From Bordetella bronchialis (GTDB lineage: Bacteria; Pseudomonadota; Gammaproteobacteria; Burkholderiales; Burkholderiaceae_B): a stretch of DNA of 64,000 nucleotides. Of the stretch, positions 17,841 through 26,593 are shown one piece after another. Under the pieces are notes generated by a model that ran no database searches, had not been told where the DNA came from, and saw only the letters and a program-made list of their open reading frames with translations. A program made the translations under genes and the position numbers. The DNA is taken from contig NZ_CP016170.1 of the NCBI RefSeq assembly GCF_001676705.1, positions 5,146,001 through 5,210,000 on the forward strand. Direction: 5' to 3'. How positions within the stretch are numbered: position 1 is the first letter of the stretch; each line of letters begins with the position of its first letter.

Positions 17841-19229
17841 ATGCATCTGCACATTCTAGGCATCTGCGGCACGTTCATGGGGGGACTGGCCCTGATCGCC
17901 CGCGCGGCGGGCCATCGGGTCACCGGCTGCGATGCCGGCGTCTATCCCCCGATGAGCACCCAGCTGGCCGAACAGGGCATCGAGCTGGTCGAGGGCTATG
18001 GCGCCGAACAGCTGGATCTGCGTCCCGACCTTTACGTGATCGGCAATGTGGTGACACGCGGCAATCCCTTGATGGAAGCCATCCTGGACGCGGGGGCCCC
18101 CTACGTCTCGGGACCGCAGTGGCTCGGGGACCACGTGCTGGCGGGCCAGCATGTGCTGGCCGTGGCCGGCACGCACGGCAAGACCACCACCAGCGCCATG
18201 CTGGCCTGGATACTTGAATACGCCGGACTACGGCCCAATTTCCTGGTGGGCGGCGTGGCGCAAGACTTCCAGGTGTCGGCGCGCTACGACCCGTCGCGCC
18301 GGTTTTTCGTCATCGAGGCCGACGAATACGACACCGCTTTCTTCGACAAGCGGTCCAAGTTCGTCCATTACCGCCCCCGCACCGCCATTCTGAACAACCT
18401 GGAATACGACCACGCCGATATCTTCCCCGATCTGGCCGCCATCGAGACGCAATTCCACCACTTGGTACGCACCATCCCGCGCAGCGGGCGCATCGTGCTG
18501 CCCGCCGGCTCCCCGGCGCTGGAGCGCGTCCTGGCGCGCGGTTGCTGGTCGGATACCGCCCGCTTCGGCGACGATGCGCCATGGCAGGCCGGGCCGCCGG
18601 ACGCGGACGGCGCCTTCGCGGTACGGCATCAGGGCGTCGACGTCGGCATGGTGCGCTGGCGCCTGCTGGGCGAACACAACCGCCTGAACGCGCTGGCCGC
18701 CATCGCCGCTGCCGAACACGCGGGCGTGTCGCCGCGGGCCGCGGTAGAGGCGCTTTCCGCCTTCGCCGGCGTGAAGCGGCGCATGGAACTGCGCGGCACG
18801 GTGCGCGGAGTGGCCGTCTACGACGACTTTGCCCACCATCCCACCGCCATCGAGACCACGGTCGCCGGCCTCCGGCGGCGGGTAGGCGATGCCCGCATCC
18901 TGGCCGTGCTGGAGCCGCGATCCAACACCATGAAACTGGGCACCATGGCCGAACGGCTGCCGGGCGCCCTGCAGGCCGCCGACCGCGTGTTCTGCTTCGG
19001 CGCGCAGTCGGGCAAGCATGCCCTGGGATGGGACCCGGCCCGGGTGCTGGCCCCGCTGGGCGACCGCGCCGCCGCCTACGACGACCTGGACGCGATGGTG
19101 GCCGCCATCGCGCGCGCCGCCCGCCCGGGCGACCACATACTGATTATGAGCAATGGCGGCTTCGGCGGCATCCACGGCAAACTGCTCGATGCGCTGGCCG
19201 CATCGCCGCCGGCGCCGGAGCGGCCATGA
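17841..19229 (+). CDS. mpl: UDP-N-acetylmuramate:L-Ala-gamma-D-Glu-meso-DAP ligase
   Basis: A 462-residue Mur-ligase-family enzyme that reattaches recycled murein tripeptide to UDP-MurNAc. It begins MHLHILGICGTFMGGLALIA (Mpl/MurC type Rossmann start) and has the ATP P-loop VAGTHGKTTTSAMLAWIL. The family motifs FFVIEADEYDTAFFDKRSKF (typical of Mpl) and LGEHNRLNALAAI are also present. The start follows SD AGGAGA. Its stop overlaps the next ATG in an ATGA, so it is translationally coupled to yqiA. Confidence 0.95.
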   Translation: MHLHILGICGTFMGGLALIARAAGHRVTGCDAGVYPPMSTQLAEQGIELVEGYGAEQLDLRPDLYVIGNVVTRGNPLMEAILDAGAPYVSGPQWLGDHVLAGQHVLAVAGTHGKTTTSAMLAWILEYAGLRPNFLVGGVAQDFQVSARYDPSRRFFVIEADEYDTAFFDKRSKFVHYRPRTAILNNLEYDHADIFPDLAAIETQFHHLVRTIPRSGRIVLPAGSPALERVLARGCWSDTARFGDDAPWQAGPPDADGAFAVRHQGVDVGMVRWRLLGEHNRLNALAAIAAAEHAGVSPRAAVEALSAFAGVKRRMELRGTVRGVAVYDDFAHHPTAIETTVAGLRRRVGDARILAVLEPRSNTMKLGTMAERLPGALQAADRVFCFGAQSGKHALGWDPARVLAPLGDRAAAYDDLDAMVAAIARAARPGDHILIMSNGGFGGIHGKLLDALAASPPAPERP

Positions 19230-19852
19230 TTCTCTACCTGCACGGATTCCGGTCATCCCCCGCCTCGTTCAAGGCGCGCATGCTGGCGGACGAAATGGCG
19301 CGGCGCGGCCTGTCCGCCGACTGGCGCTGCCCGCAATTGCCGCCCAGCCCCCGCGAAGCCGCGGACCTGGCCATGTCGCTGGCGCGGGACCAGCTGGATG
19401 CCCTGTCCCGCCAAGGCAGGACCTCGCCCCGCGCCCTGACGGTGATCGGATCCTCGCTGGGCGGCTACTACGCCACGTGGCTGGCGGAACAGCTCGATTG
19501 CAAGGCGGTACTACTGAACCCGGCCGTGCACGCGCCGCGCGACCTTGCCACGCAGGTGGGCCGGCAGAGTATGTATCATTCGGGCGCGCCGTTCGACTTC
19601 CGCCCCGAATACGTGGATGAACTGGCCGCCCTGGCGGTGCAAGCGCCGACCCGGCCGGAACGCTATTTCCTGGTCGCCGCCACCGGCGATGAACTGCTTG
19701 ACTGGCGCGAGATGCGGGACTGGTATGCGGGCTGCCGGCAGCGCATCGTCGAAGGCAGCGACCACGGATTGTCCGACTTCGCCGTCTGGATGCCCGAAGT
19801 CCTCCAATTCGCGCTGGACACCCCGCCGGTATCGACAGGCCCCGACCAATAA
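19226..19852 (+). CDS. yqiA: YqiA-family esterase
   Basis: A 208-residue small alpha/beta-hydrolase esterase (YqiA/UPF0227 type). It starts MILYLHGFRSSPASFKA, has the nucleophile elbow GSSLGGYYATWLAE and the later GDELLDWREM segment, and ends in the family-typical EGSDHGLSDF, with the catalytic His. The start overlaps the mpl stop by four bases. The physiological substrate is unknown; short-chain acyl esters are cleaved by characterised relatives. Confidence 0.9.
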   Translation: MILYLHGFRSSPASFKARMLADEMARRGLSADWRCPQLPPSPREAADLAMSLARDQLDALSRQGRTSPRALTVIGSSLGGYYATWLAEQLDCKAVLLNPAVHAPRDLATQVGRQSMYHSGAPFDFRPEYVDELAALAVQAPTRPERYFLVAATGDELLDWREMRDWYAGCRQRIVEGSDHGLSDFAVWMPEVLQFALDTPPVSTGPDQ

Positions 19853-19900
19853 CTATTCAGCAGGATCGCGCGCGGACGGCGGCAGCCGCCCGCGCCCCAG

Positions 19901-21832
19901 ATGGACCACGCCATGCACGTGTTTTACGAAGACGACGGCCAGCTCAAGGCCGGACATATCCTTTCCGAAGCGGACGCCAGCCTGCAGGTAGAGTCCGAAT
20001 CGGGCAAACGCAGCAAGATCAAGCGGGCCAACGCGATCTTTACCTTTCCGGCGCCCGAGCCGGCGGAACTGCTGCGCCAGGCGGAAGCCGCCGCGCAGGA
20101 GATCGACCTGCAATTCCTGTGGGAATGCGCGCCGCAGGAGGAATTCGATACCTCGGCGCTGGCCGCCGACTATTACGGCCACGCGCCCTCGCCCACGGAG
20201 CAGGCCGCCGTGCTGATGCGCCTGCATGGCGCGCCGGCCTACTTCCATCGGCGCGGCAAGGGCCGTTATCGCCCCGCGCCGCCGGACATCCTGGCGGCCG
20301 CGCTGGCCGCCATCGAGAAAAAGCAGAAACAGGCCGCCCAGCAGCAGGAATGGGTGGACGAGATGGTCGCCGGGCGGCTGCCGGCGGAAATCGCCGCCAT
20401 GGCGGAAACGCTGGTGGTGCGGCCGGACAAGAACACCATGCAATGGAAGGCGCTGGAAAGCGCCTGCTCGCGGCTGCAGAAAAGCCCGGACCGCCTGCTG
20501 CTGGACCTGGGCGCTTTCCCACATGCCCTGGCGCTGCACAAGCGCCGCTTCCTGGCCCAGTATTTTCCGCGCGGCACCGGTTTTCCGGAGGTGGAGCTGC
20601 CCGCGCCATCGCGCGAGCTGCCCCTGGCGGAGGCCGAGATCTATTCCATCGACGACGTTACGACCACGGAGATCGACGATGCGCTGTCCGTCACCGCCCT
20701 GCCGGACGGCAAGCTGCGTGTCGGCATACACGTCGCCGCGCCGGGCCTGGCCGTGACACGCGGCAGCGAGCTCGACAAGCTGGCGCGGGCGCGCCTTTCC
20801 ACGGTCTATATGCCCGGCGACAAGATCCCCATGCAGCCGGACACCGTCATCCAGGCGTTTTCGCTGGATGCCGGACGCGAGGTCCCCGCCCTGTCGCTCT
20901 ACGTGACGGCGGATCCGGACAATGGCGAAATCCTGGCCCATGAAAGCCGGCTGGAACGCATCGTGGTGCGGGAGAACCTGCGCCACAATCTGCTGGACGA
21001 AACGGTCACCGAAGCCGCGCTGGACGATCCGCAAGGGCCGCTGCCGTATGGCGACTGGCTGCGGCCGCTGTGGCGGCTGGCGCAGTCCCTGTCGGCGCGC
21101 CGCGATGAAGTACGCGGCAAGCCCGAGAACAACAGCCGGGTCGAATACAGCTATTACGTGGACGGCGACCCGGACAACCCCGACACCCCCGTGCGCCTGG
21201 TGCCGCGCCGGCGCAACGCGCCGCTGGACCGCATGGTGGCGGAATACATGATCCTGGCCAACAACCTGTGGGGCGGCCTGCTGGCGCAGCATGGCGTGCC
21301 GGGCATCTACCGCTCGCAGCAGGCCGGCCGGGTACGCATGAGCACCCAGCCCCTGCCGCACGAAGCCATCGGCGTGCCCCAATATGCCTGGAGCACTTCC
21401 CCGTTGCGCCGCTATGTGGACCTGGTGAACCAGTGGCAGTTGATCGCGGCGGTGGAAAACGGCGTATCCGCGCGGCTGGTGGCGCCTTTCAAGCCGCGCG
21501 ACGCGGACTTGTTCGCCATCATCGGCGCCTTCGACGCGCAGTATGCCGCCTGGGGGGAATTCCAGAACACCATGGAGCGCTACTGGTGCCTGCGCTGGCT
21601 GGCGCAGCAAGGCGTCACGCGCGCCAGGGCCAGCGTGCTGCGCGACGACCTGGTGCGGCTGAACGATGCCCCGCTGGTCACGCGGGTGGGCGGCCTGCCG
21701 GCCCTGCCGCGCGGCGCCCAGGTGGAAATCGACTTGCTGGAGCGCGACGAGCTGACGCTGGAAGTGCAGTGCCGCTTCGTCGGCGAACTGGCGGCGGCGC
21801 CCGCCGACGAAGGCGTGGCCGACACCGAATAA
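19901..21832 (+). CDS. RNase II-family (RNB-domain) exoribonuclease
   Basis: A 643-residue 3'-5' exoribonuclease of the RNB family. The N-terminal about 200 residues are divergent from E. coli RNase II/R. The RNB catalytic centre is clear near residue 255: IDDVTTTEIDDALSV with the metal-binding aspartates, followed by VGIHVAAPG and later TVYMPGDKIPMQPD. The core continues through NSRVEYSYYVDGD and the substrate-clamping YAWSTSPLRRYVDLVNQWQL. There is no recognisable cold-shock pair or S1 tail of RNase R length, so it is closer to RNase II. It lies 48 bp after yqiA. Confidence 0.9.
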   Translation: MDHAMHVFYEDDGQLKAGHILSEADASLQVESESGKRSKIKRANAIFTFPAPEPAELLRQAEAAAQEIDLQFLWECAPQEEFDTSALAADYYGHAPSPTEQAAVLMRLHGAPAYFHRRGKGRYRPAPPDILAAALAAIEKKQKQAAQQQEWVDEMVAGRLPAEIAAMAETLVVRPDKNTMQWKALESACSRLQKSPDRLLLDLGAFPHALALHKRRFLAQYFPRGTGFPEVELPAPSRELPLAEAEIYSIDDVTTTEIDDALSVTALPDGKLRVGIHVAAPGLAVTRGSELDKLARARLSTVYMPGDKIPMQPDTVIQAFSLDAGREVPALSLYVTADPDNGEILAHESRLERIVVRENLRHNLLDETVTEAALDDPQGPLPYGDWLRPLWRLAQSLSARRDEVRGKPENNSRVEYSYYVDGDPDNPDTPVRLVPRRRNAPLDRMVAEYMILANNLWGGLLAQHGVPGIYRSQQAGRVRMSTQPLPHEAIGVPQYAWSTSPLRRYVDLVNQWQLIAAVENGVSARLVAPFKPRDADLFAIIGAFDAQYAAWGEFQNTMERYWCLRWLAQQGVTRARASVLRDDLVRLNDAPLVTRVGGLPALPRGAQVEIDLLERDELTLEVQCRFVGELAAAPADEGVADTE

Positions 21833-21881
21833 CGCAGCGTCCGCCCATGCCGCGATCCGGGCCGATGCGGGAGACCGAACC

Positions 21882-22553
21882 ATGCGCATACTGTTGGTCG
21901 AAGACAATGCCGATCTGGGCGACGCGATCGAAAGCAAGCTGCGCGCGTCGGGCCACAGCGTGGAATGGGTGCGCGATGGCGAAGCCGCGCTGCAATGGAG
22001 CCGGCACGAGGAGTGGGACGCGCTGGTGCTGGATATCATGCTGCCCGGCAAGAGCGGCTTCGACGTGATCCGCGAACTGCGCGCATCCGGCATGGACGCG
22101 CCGGTGCTGGTGGTGACCGCGCGGGCCGAGATCGAGGACAAGATCGATATGCTGGACCTGGGCGCCGACGACTACCTGGTCAAGCCCTTCGACCTGCGCG
22201 AACTCGAAGCCCGGCTGCGCGCGCTGCTGCGCCGCCCGGCGGGCCGCACCACCAGCGTGGCGGTGCACGGCAACCTGACGCTGGACGTGGCGGGGCGCAC
22301 GGCGCACATCGGCGGCGTGCCGGTGACCCTGGGCCGCCGCGAATTCCGCCTGCTTGAAATCCTGCTGGACCGCCTGGGCAGCACGGTCGGCAAGGAAAGG
22401 CTGATGAGCCAGCTTTTCGACCTGGAAGACGTGCTGCCCAACGCGCTGGAACTGCTGGTATCGCGCCTGCGCCGCAAAATCGCCGGCGCGACGGTCGATA
22501 TCGTTACCGTGCGGGGCGTCGGCTATCAGGCCCGCCTGCACGATCCCTCTTGA
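21882..22553 (+). CDS. OmpR/TctD-like response regulator
   Basis: A 223-residue two-component response regulator. The receiver domain (1-115) has the acidic pair EDN, the phosphoacceptor Asp51 in LVLDIMLPG, Thr in VTARAE and Lys in LVKPFD. The OmpR winged-helix DNA-binding domain (about 125-220) contains LGRREFRLLEIL and ELLVSRLRRKI. It directly precedes and nearly abuts the histidine-kinase gene, so it is the obvious cognate partner. TctD-like regulators in this family control solute-uptake genes, and here an ABC transporter follows. Confidence 0.94.
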   Translation: MRILLVEDNADLGDAIESKLRASGHSVEWVRDGEAALQWSRHEEWDALVLDIMLPGKSGFDVIRELRASGMDAPVLVVTARAEIEDKIDMLDLGADDYLVKPFDLRELEARLRALLRRPAGRTTSVAVHGNLTLDVAGRTAHIGGVPVTLGRREFRLLEILLDRLGSTVGKERLMSQLFDLEDVLPNALELLVSRLRRKIAGATVDIVTVRGVGYQARLHDPS

Positions 22554-22570
22554 ACGGCGCCCCAGCGTCC

Positions 22571-25120
22571 ATGAAGACCGGCACGGCCTTCTCCATACGC
22601 GGGCGGGTGTTCGCCATGGGCTGCCTGTTGCTGCTCTGCGCCTCGATCGCCGTCAGCCTGTTCCTGCGCGAGTACGCGCACCGTGCCGCCGACCGCGCCT
22701 TCGACAGATTGCTGGCCGCCTCGGCCCTGACCATCGCGGGGTCGGTGCAGATCGACGAGAACGACGTCACGGCCGAGCCGCCGTTCTCGTCCCTGGCCAT
22801 GCTATCGGGCAATGACCGTGTGTTCTATAGCGTACGCAATGCCAGCGGCAAGCCGATCACCGGCTACGACGACCTGGCACCCGGACTGCCCCTGGCGCAG
22901 TCCGCCGCGCCGGTGTTTTCGGACGCCACCTATCACGACGAACCGATACGCATCGCCACCGTGGGGCGGCTGATCTCCGCCGGCCGCCACGCCGGCTGGG
23001 TCACCATCCGGGTCGCCGAAACCCGCGACGCGCGCGAGGCGCTGGCCGCCGAGATCCTGAACCGCAGCGCCCTGCCGCTGCTGGTGGTGGTGCCGGTGGC
23101 GCTGGCGCTGCTGTGGTTCGGCATCCAGCGGGCCTTCGCGCCGCTGGCGGTGATCGAACGATCGCTGCGCGCCCGCGCGCCCGACGACCTGACGCCCCTG
23201 GAGGCGCCCGTACCGCGCGAGGTCAAGGGCCTGGCCGAGGCGCTGAACGGTTTCATGCGGCGCTTGAACGGCATCATGTCGTCGCTGAACAACCTGGTGG
23301 CGGATGCGGCGCACCAGGTGCGCACGCCGCTGGCGTCGCTGCGGGCGCAGGCGGAAGTGGCGATGGACGAAACCGATCCGGAACGCCTGCGCACCCGTGT
23401 CGCGCGCATCCACCAGAACGCCACCCATGCCAGCCAGTTGATCAACCAATTGCTGATGGATGCCACCATCACGCACCGCCTGGGCATGCGGGGGCACGAA
23501 TCCGTCGGCATCGCCGAAACCGTCAATGAAACGCGCCGACGCATCGGCCCCCTCGAAGCCCGGCGCCTGCGGATATCCATCGCGCCGGAAGTGCGGCGCG
23601 CCCGTGTCGTGGGCGACCGGGTGGCGCTGCGCGAGATGCTGCGCAACCTGGTGGACAACGCCCTGCGGTACGCGCCCGATGGGCCGGTGGAAATCACGGC
23701 GACGCCCGTCGCCGGCTACCGCGTGGCCCTGACCGTGAACGACGCCGGCCCAGGCATCGCCGACGACGAAAAGGACGCGGTGCAGCAACGCTTCACGCGC
23801 GGCCGCACGGGCGCCGGCACGCCCGGTTCGGGCCTGGGCCTGTCCATCGCCAAGACCGTGGCCGAAGCGCACGGCGGTGCGCTGTGGCTGCAGGACCGCC
23901 AGGGCGGCGGCCTGTCCGCCCGCGTGGTGCTGCCGCGCGCGCGGCCGGCCTATCCCCGCACCCTGCTGGCCGCGGCGGCGATCGTGGGCATGCTGCTGGC
24001 CGTGCCGCCGCCGGCCGCCCGCGCGGCATCGCCGGATGGCGGGCCGGCGCGCACGCAGCCGTCGGCGCGGGATCCGCAGGGCGCCGCGCCCGCGCCATCG
24101 ACCATCACCCGGTTTCCCGCGCCGCAGCCGCCGGGACGGCTGCTGGTGATCGCGGGCACCACCGACACGCCCGCGGCCGCGCCTATCATCGTCGCCTTCC
24201 AGGCCCAGCAGCCCGACGTCGCCGTGGAATACCGCGAGATGGGCAGCCGCGAGCTGTACCAGGCGACGGTCGCCGGACGGCTGGCGGATGTGGACGTCCT
24301 GATCAGCTCGGCGGCCGACCTGCAGGTCCGGCTGGCCAACGACGGCTATGCAATGCGCTACGACGCGCCCGGCGCCGATCGCCTGCCGTCCTGGGCGGTA
24401 TGGCGCGACGAGGTCTTCGGCTTCGCCTTCGAGCCCGCCGTCATCGTCTACAACCCGCGCCGCTTTACCGAGGCGACGGTGCCGCGGTCGCGGCAGGAAC
24501 TGCTGCGCCTGCTGGAAACCGAACGCGAAAAACTGCACGGCCGTGTCGGCACCTACGACATCGCGCGCAGCAGCGTCGGCCAGGTCCTGGCCGAGGAGGA
24601 CGAACAGGTGTCCTCCAACTTCTGGGGCCTGACCAACGCCCTGGGGCAGGTGGGCGTGCGGCTCAGCGCCACGACGGCCGGGATCCTGAACGCCATCGAA
24701 AACGACGAGCTGGACATCGGCTACAACGTGCTGGGCTCCTACGCGCTGGCGCGCCAGGCCGCCGGCCGCGGTATCGGCGTGGTGTTCCCGCAGGACTATG
24801 TGCTGGTGCTGCCGCGGTCGGCGCTGATCGCGCGCCGCGCGCCGCATCCCGCGCTCGCGCGCGCGCTGATCGACTGGCTGCTATCGCCCGCGGGCCAGAC
24901 CGAAATCGCCACGGTCAGCGGCCTGGGCCCCATGGTGGACGATGGCCGCGCGGCCTGGAGCGGCGAAACGGCGCTGACGCGCTCGCAGGGCATCGTGCAG
25001 CCCGTCGTACTGGGCCCTGCCCTGCTGGTCGGCCTGGACCGCCAGCGGCATGCGCGCTTCATCCAGAACTGGACCCGCCTGGTCACCGATACGCCGGCGG
25101 CGAAACCGCCCGCGCCCTAG
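22571..25120 (+). CDS. histidine kinase fused to a C-terminal periplasmic solute-binding domain
   Basis: An 849-residue chimera. Residues about 13-33 and 167-187 are TM helices flanking a periplasmic sensor, followed by a HAMP-like linker and a DHp domain with phospho-His248 (AAHQVRTPL). The ATPase domain has the N-box LRNLVDNALRY, G1 NDAGPGI and G2 GSGLGLSIAK. Residues about 461-483 form a third hydrophobic segment (TLLAAAAIVGMLLAV) ending ARAAS, and residues about 523-845 are a complete iron/thiosulfate-type (AfuA-like) binding-protein domain. That domain resembles the free binding protein of the next gene, sharing LPSWAVW, EPAV.IYN and GYN.LGSYA.AR. A TTG at 22550 is an alternative start. 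The ligand-binding lobe is predicted to face the periplasm. Confidence 0.9.
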   Translation: MKTGTAFSIRGRVFAMGCLLLLCASIAVSLFLREYAHRAADRAFDRLLAASALTIAGSVQIDENDVTAEPPFSSLAMLSGNDRVFYSVRNASGKPITGYDDLAPGLPLAQSAAPVFSDATYHDEPIRIATVGRLISAGRHAGWVTIRVAETRDAREALAAEILNRSALPLLVVVPVALALLWFGIQRAFAPLAVIERSLRARAPDDLTPLEAPVPREVKGLAEALNGFMRRLNGIMSSLNNLVADAAHQVRTPLASLRAQAEVAMDETDPERLRTRVARIHQNATHASQLINQLLMDATITHRLGMRGHESVGIAETVNETRRRIGPLEARRLRISIAPEVRRARVVGDRVALREMLRNLVDNALRYAPDGPVEITATPVAGYRVALTVNDAGPGIADDEKDAVQQRFTRGRTGAGTPGSGLGLSIAKTVAEAHGGALWLQDRQGGGLSARVVLPRARPAYPRTLLAAAAIVGMLLAVPPPAARAASPDGGPARTQPSARDPQGAAPAPSTITRFPAPQPPGRLLVIAGTTDTPAAAPIIVAFQAQQPDVAVEYREMGSRELYQATVAGRLADVDVLISSAADLQVRLANDGYAMRYDAPGADRLPSWAVWRDEVFGFAFEPAVIVYNPRRFTEATVPRSRQELLRLLETEREKLHGRVGTYDIARSSVGQVLAEEDEQVSSNFWGLTNALGQVGVRLSATTAGILNAIENDELDIGYNVLGSYALARQAAGRGIGVVFPQDYVLVLPRSALIARRAPHPALARALIDWLLSPAGQTEIATVSGLGPMVDDGRAAWSGETALTRSQGIVQPVVLGPALLVGLDRQRHARFIQNWTRLVTDTPAAKPPAP

Positions 25121-25261
25121 CCGGCTGTCCCGTCGCAATCAACGACGCATCAACGGCCGCCCTATCGCGCCTTGCGCATGACAGGACGGCGACAGCATGC
25201 GGCCACTAAGATGCGGCCACGCTGGCGCCGTCCAGCAAAACTATTCCAAATGGAGAAGACA

Positions 25262-26356
25262 ATGCTCGTCCCGTCACGCCTGGCGGTGGCCTGCGCCGCC
25301 GCTTTTTCCCTGACCGCCGCGAACGCGCTGGCCCAGACGCCGGCAGGCTATCCCTCGGATTACCAGAAGATCATCGACGGCGCCAAGAAGGAAGGCACGG
25401 TGGTCATCTATTCGACCACCGACACCAAGACCGCCGACCCGATCATCAAGGGCTTCGAAGCCGCGTATCCCGGCATCAAGGTCGAATACAACGACATGAA
25501 CAGCACGGAGCTCTATAACCGCTATATCAGCGAACAGGCCTCCGGCGGCACCAGCGGCGATGTGGTGTGGAGCTCATCCATGGATTCCGCGCTGCAACTG
25601 GCCAAGGATTACGCCCTGCAGTACAAGTCGCCTGAAGCAGGCAAGCTGCCCTCCTGGGCGGTGTGGAAGGATGCGGCCTACGGCACGACCTACGAGCCGG
25701 CCGTCTTCATCTACAACAAACGCCTGATCCCGCAGGGCGACGTGCCGAAAACCCACGGCGACCTGGCCAAGCTGGTGGCCGCGCAAACGGACAAGTTCAA
25801 GAACAAGGTCACCACCTACGATATCGAGAAATCCGCCGTCGGCTTCATGCTGGCCGTGCAGGACAAGATGAACGATCCGCACTACTTCGACACCCTGCGC
25901 GATACCGCCAAGGGCGGCCTGGTGGTGCAGTCTTCCACCGGCACGATGATGGAGCGCGTGTCATCCGGCGAGAACCTGATCGGCTACAACATCCTGGGCT
26001 CCTATGCCGAGGCACGCGCCCGCAAGGACGAGTCCATCGGCATCGTCTACCCCACCGACTACACGCTGGTGCTCTCGCGCGTGGCCTTCATCAGCAAGAA
26101 GTCCAAGCACCGCAACGCCGCCAAGCTGTGGATGGACTACCTGCTGTCGCAGAAGGGCCAGGACCTGGTCGCCAACAAGGCCGACATGGCGTCCATCCGC
26201 GACGACGTGCCGGGCGACAACGATGTCGACGGCCTGACCAAGAAGCTGGGCAAGGCGCTCAAGCCCATTCCCGTGAATGAAACGCTGCTGGACTACCTGC
26301 AGCAGAAGAAGCGCCTGGAATTCATCAACGACTGGCGCAAGGCGGCGGGCAAGTAA
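25262..26356 (+). CDS. ABC transporter periplasmic binding protein (AfuA/FbpA-like)
   Basis: A 364-residue exported binding protein with a Sec signal peptide (MLVPSRLAVACAAAFSLTAA, then NALAQ). The mature part starts GYPSDYQKIIDGAKKEGTVVIYSTTDT and contains VEYNDMNSTELYNR, YEPAVFIYNKR, TTYDIEKSAVG and NILGSYAEAR, typical of the family-1/AfuA group that binds ferric complexes, sugar phosphates or other small anions. The SD GGAG is six bases before this ATG; an ATG four codons upstream lacks one. It is the free paralogue of the binding domain fused to the upstream kinase and feeds the permease/ATPase pair downstream. Confidence 0.93.
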   Translation: MLVPSRLAVACAAAFSLTAANALAQTPAGYPSDYQKIIDGAKKEGTVVIYSTTDTKTADPIIKGFEAAYPGIKVEYNDMNSTELYNRYISEQASGGTSGDVVWSSSMDSALQLAKDYALQYKSPEAGKLPSWAVWKDAAYGTTYEPAVFIYNKRLIPQGDVPKTHGDLAKLVAAQTDKFKNKVTTYDIEKSAVGFMLAVQDKMNDPHYFDTLRDTAKGGLVVQSSTGTMMERVSSGENLIGYNILGSYAEARARKDESIGIVYPTDYTLVLSRVAFISKKSKHRNAAKLWMDYLLSQKGQDLVANKADMASIRDDVPGDNDVDGLTKKLGKALKPIPVNETLLDYLQQKKRLEFINDWRKAAGK

Positions 26357-26463
26357 GCCTGCCGGCCGGGCAAGGAACAAGACCCCCGCGCCTGGCGGGC
26401 GGGCGGGACGCGCGCCATGGCGGCGCGGCGCCGCCGCCGGCGCAAGGGGGTGAACAGGACGGT

Positions 26464-26494
26464 CGGCGCGCGGACCGAAACGGACCGCGCGCCG
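26464..26494. other. intercistronic GC-rich stem-loop between binding protein and permease
   Basis: Two 14-base arms, CGGCGCGCGGACCG and CGGACCGCGCGCCG, pair except for one central A/A mismatch around a 3-nt loop, 108 bp after the binding-protein stop. No T-run follows. Hairpins at this site in ABC operons often stabilise the upstream mRNA so that the receptor is made in excess over the membrane parts. That role here is inference. Confidence 0.55.
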
Positions 26495-26593
26495 GGCGGG
26501 GGGCAAGGCCACGAGCCGTGCCCACCCGCCCTCGCCGTACCGTCGCGTAGGGCGCCGCCCGCCGGCGCAGGGCTTGAACACCGGGATACATCC

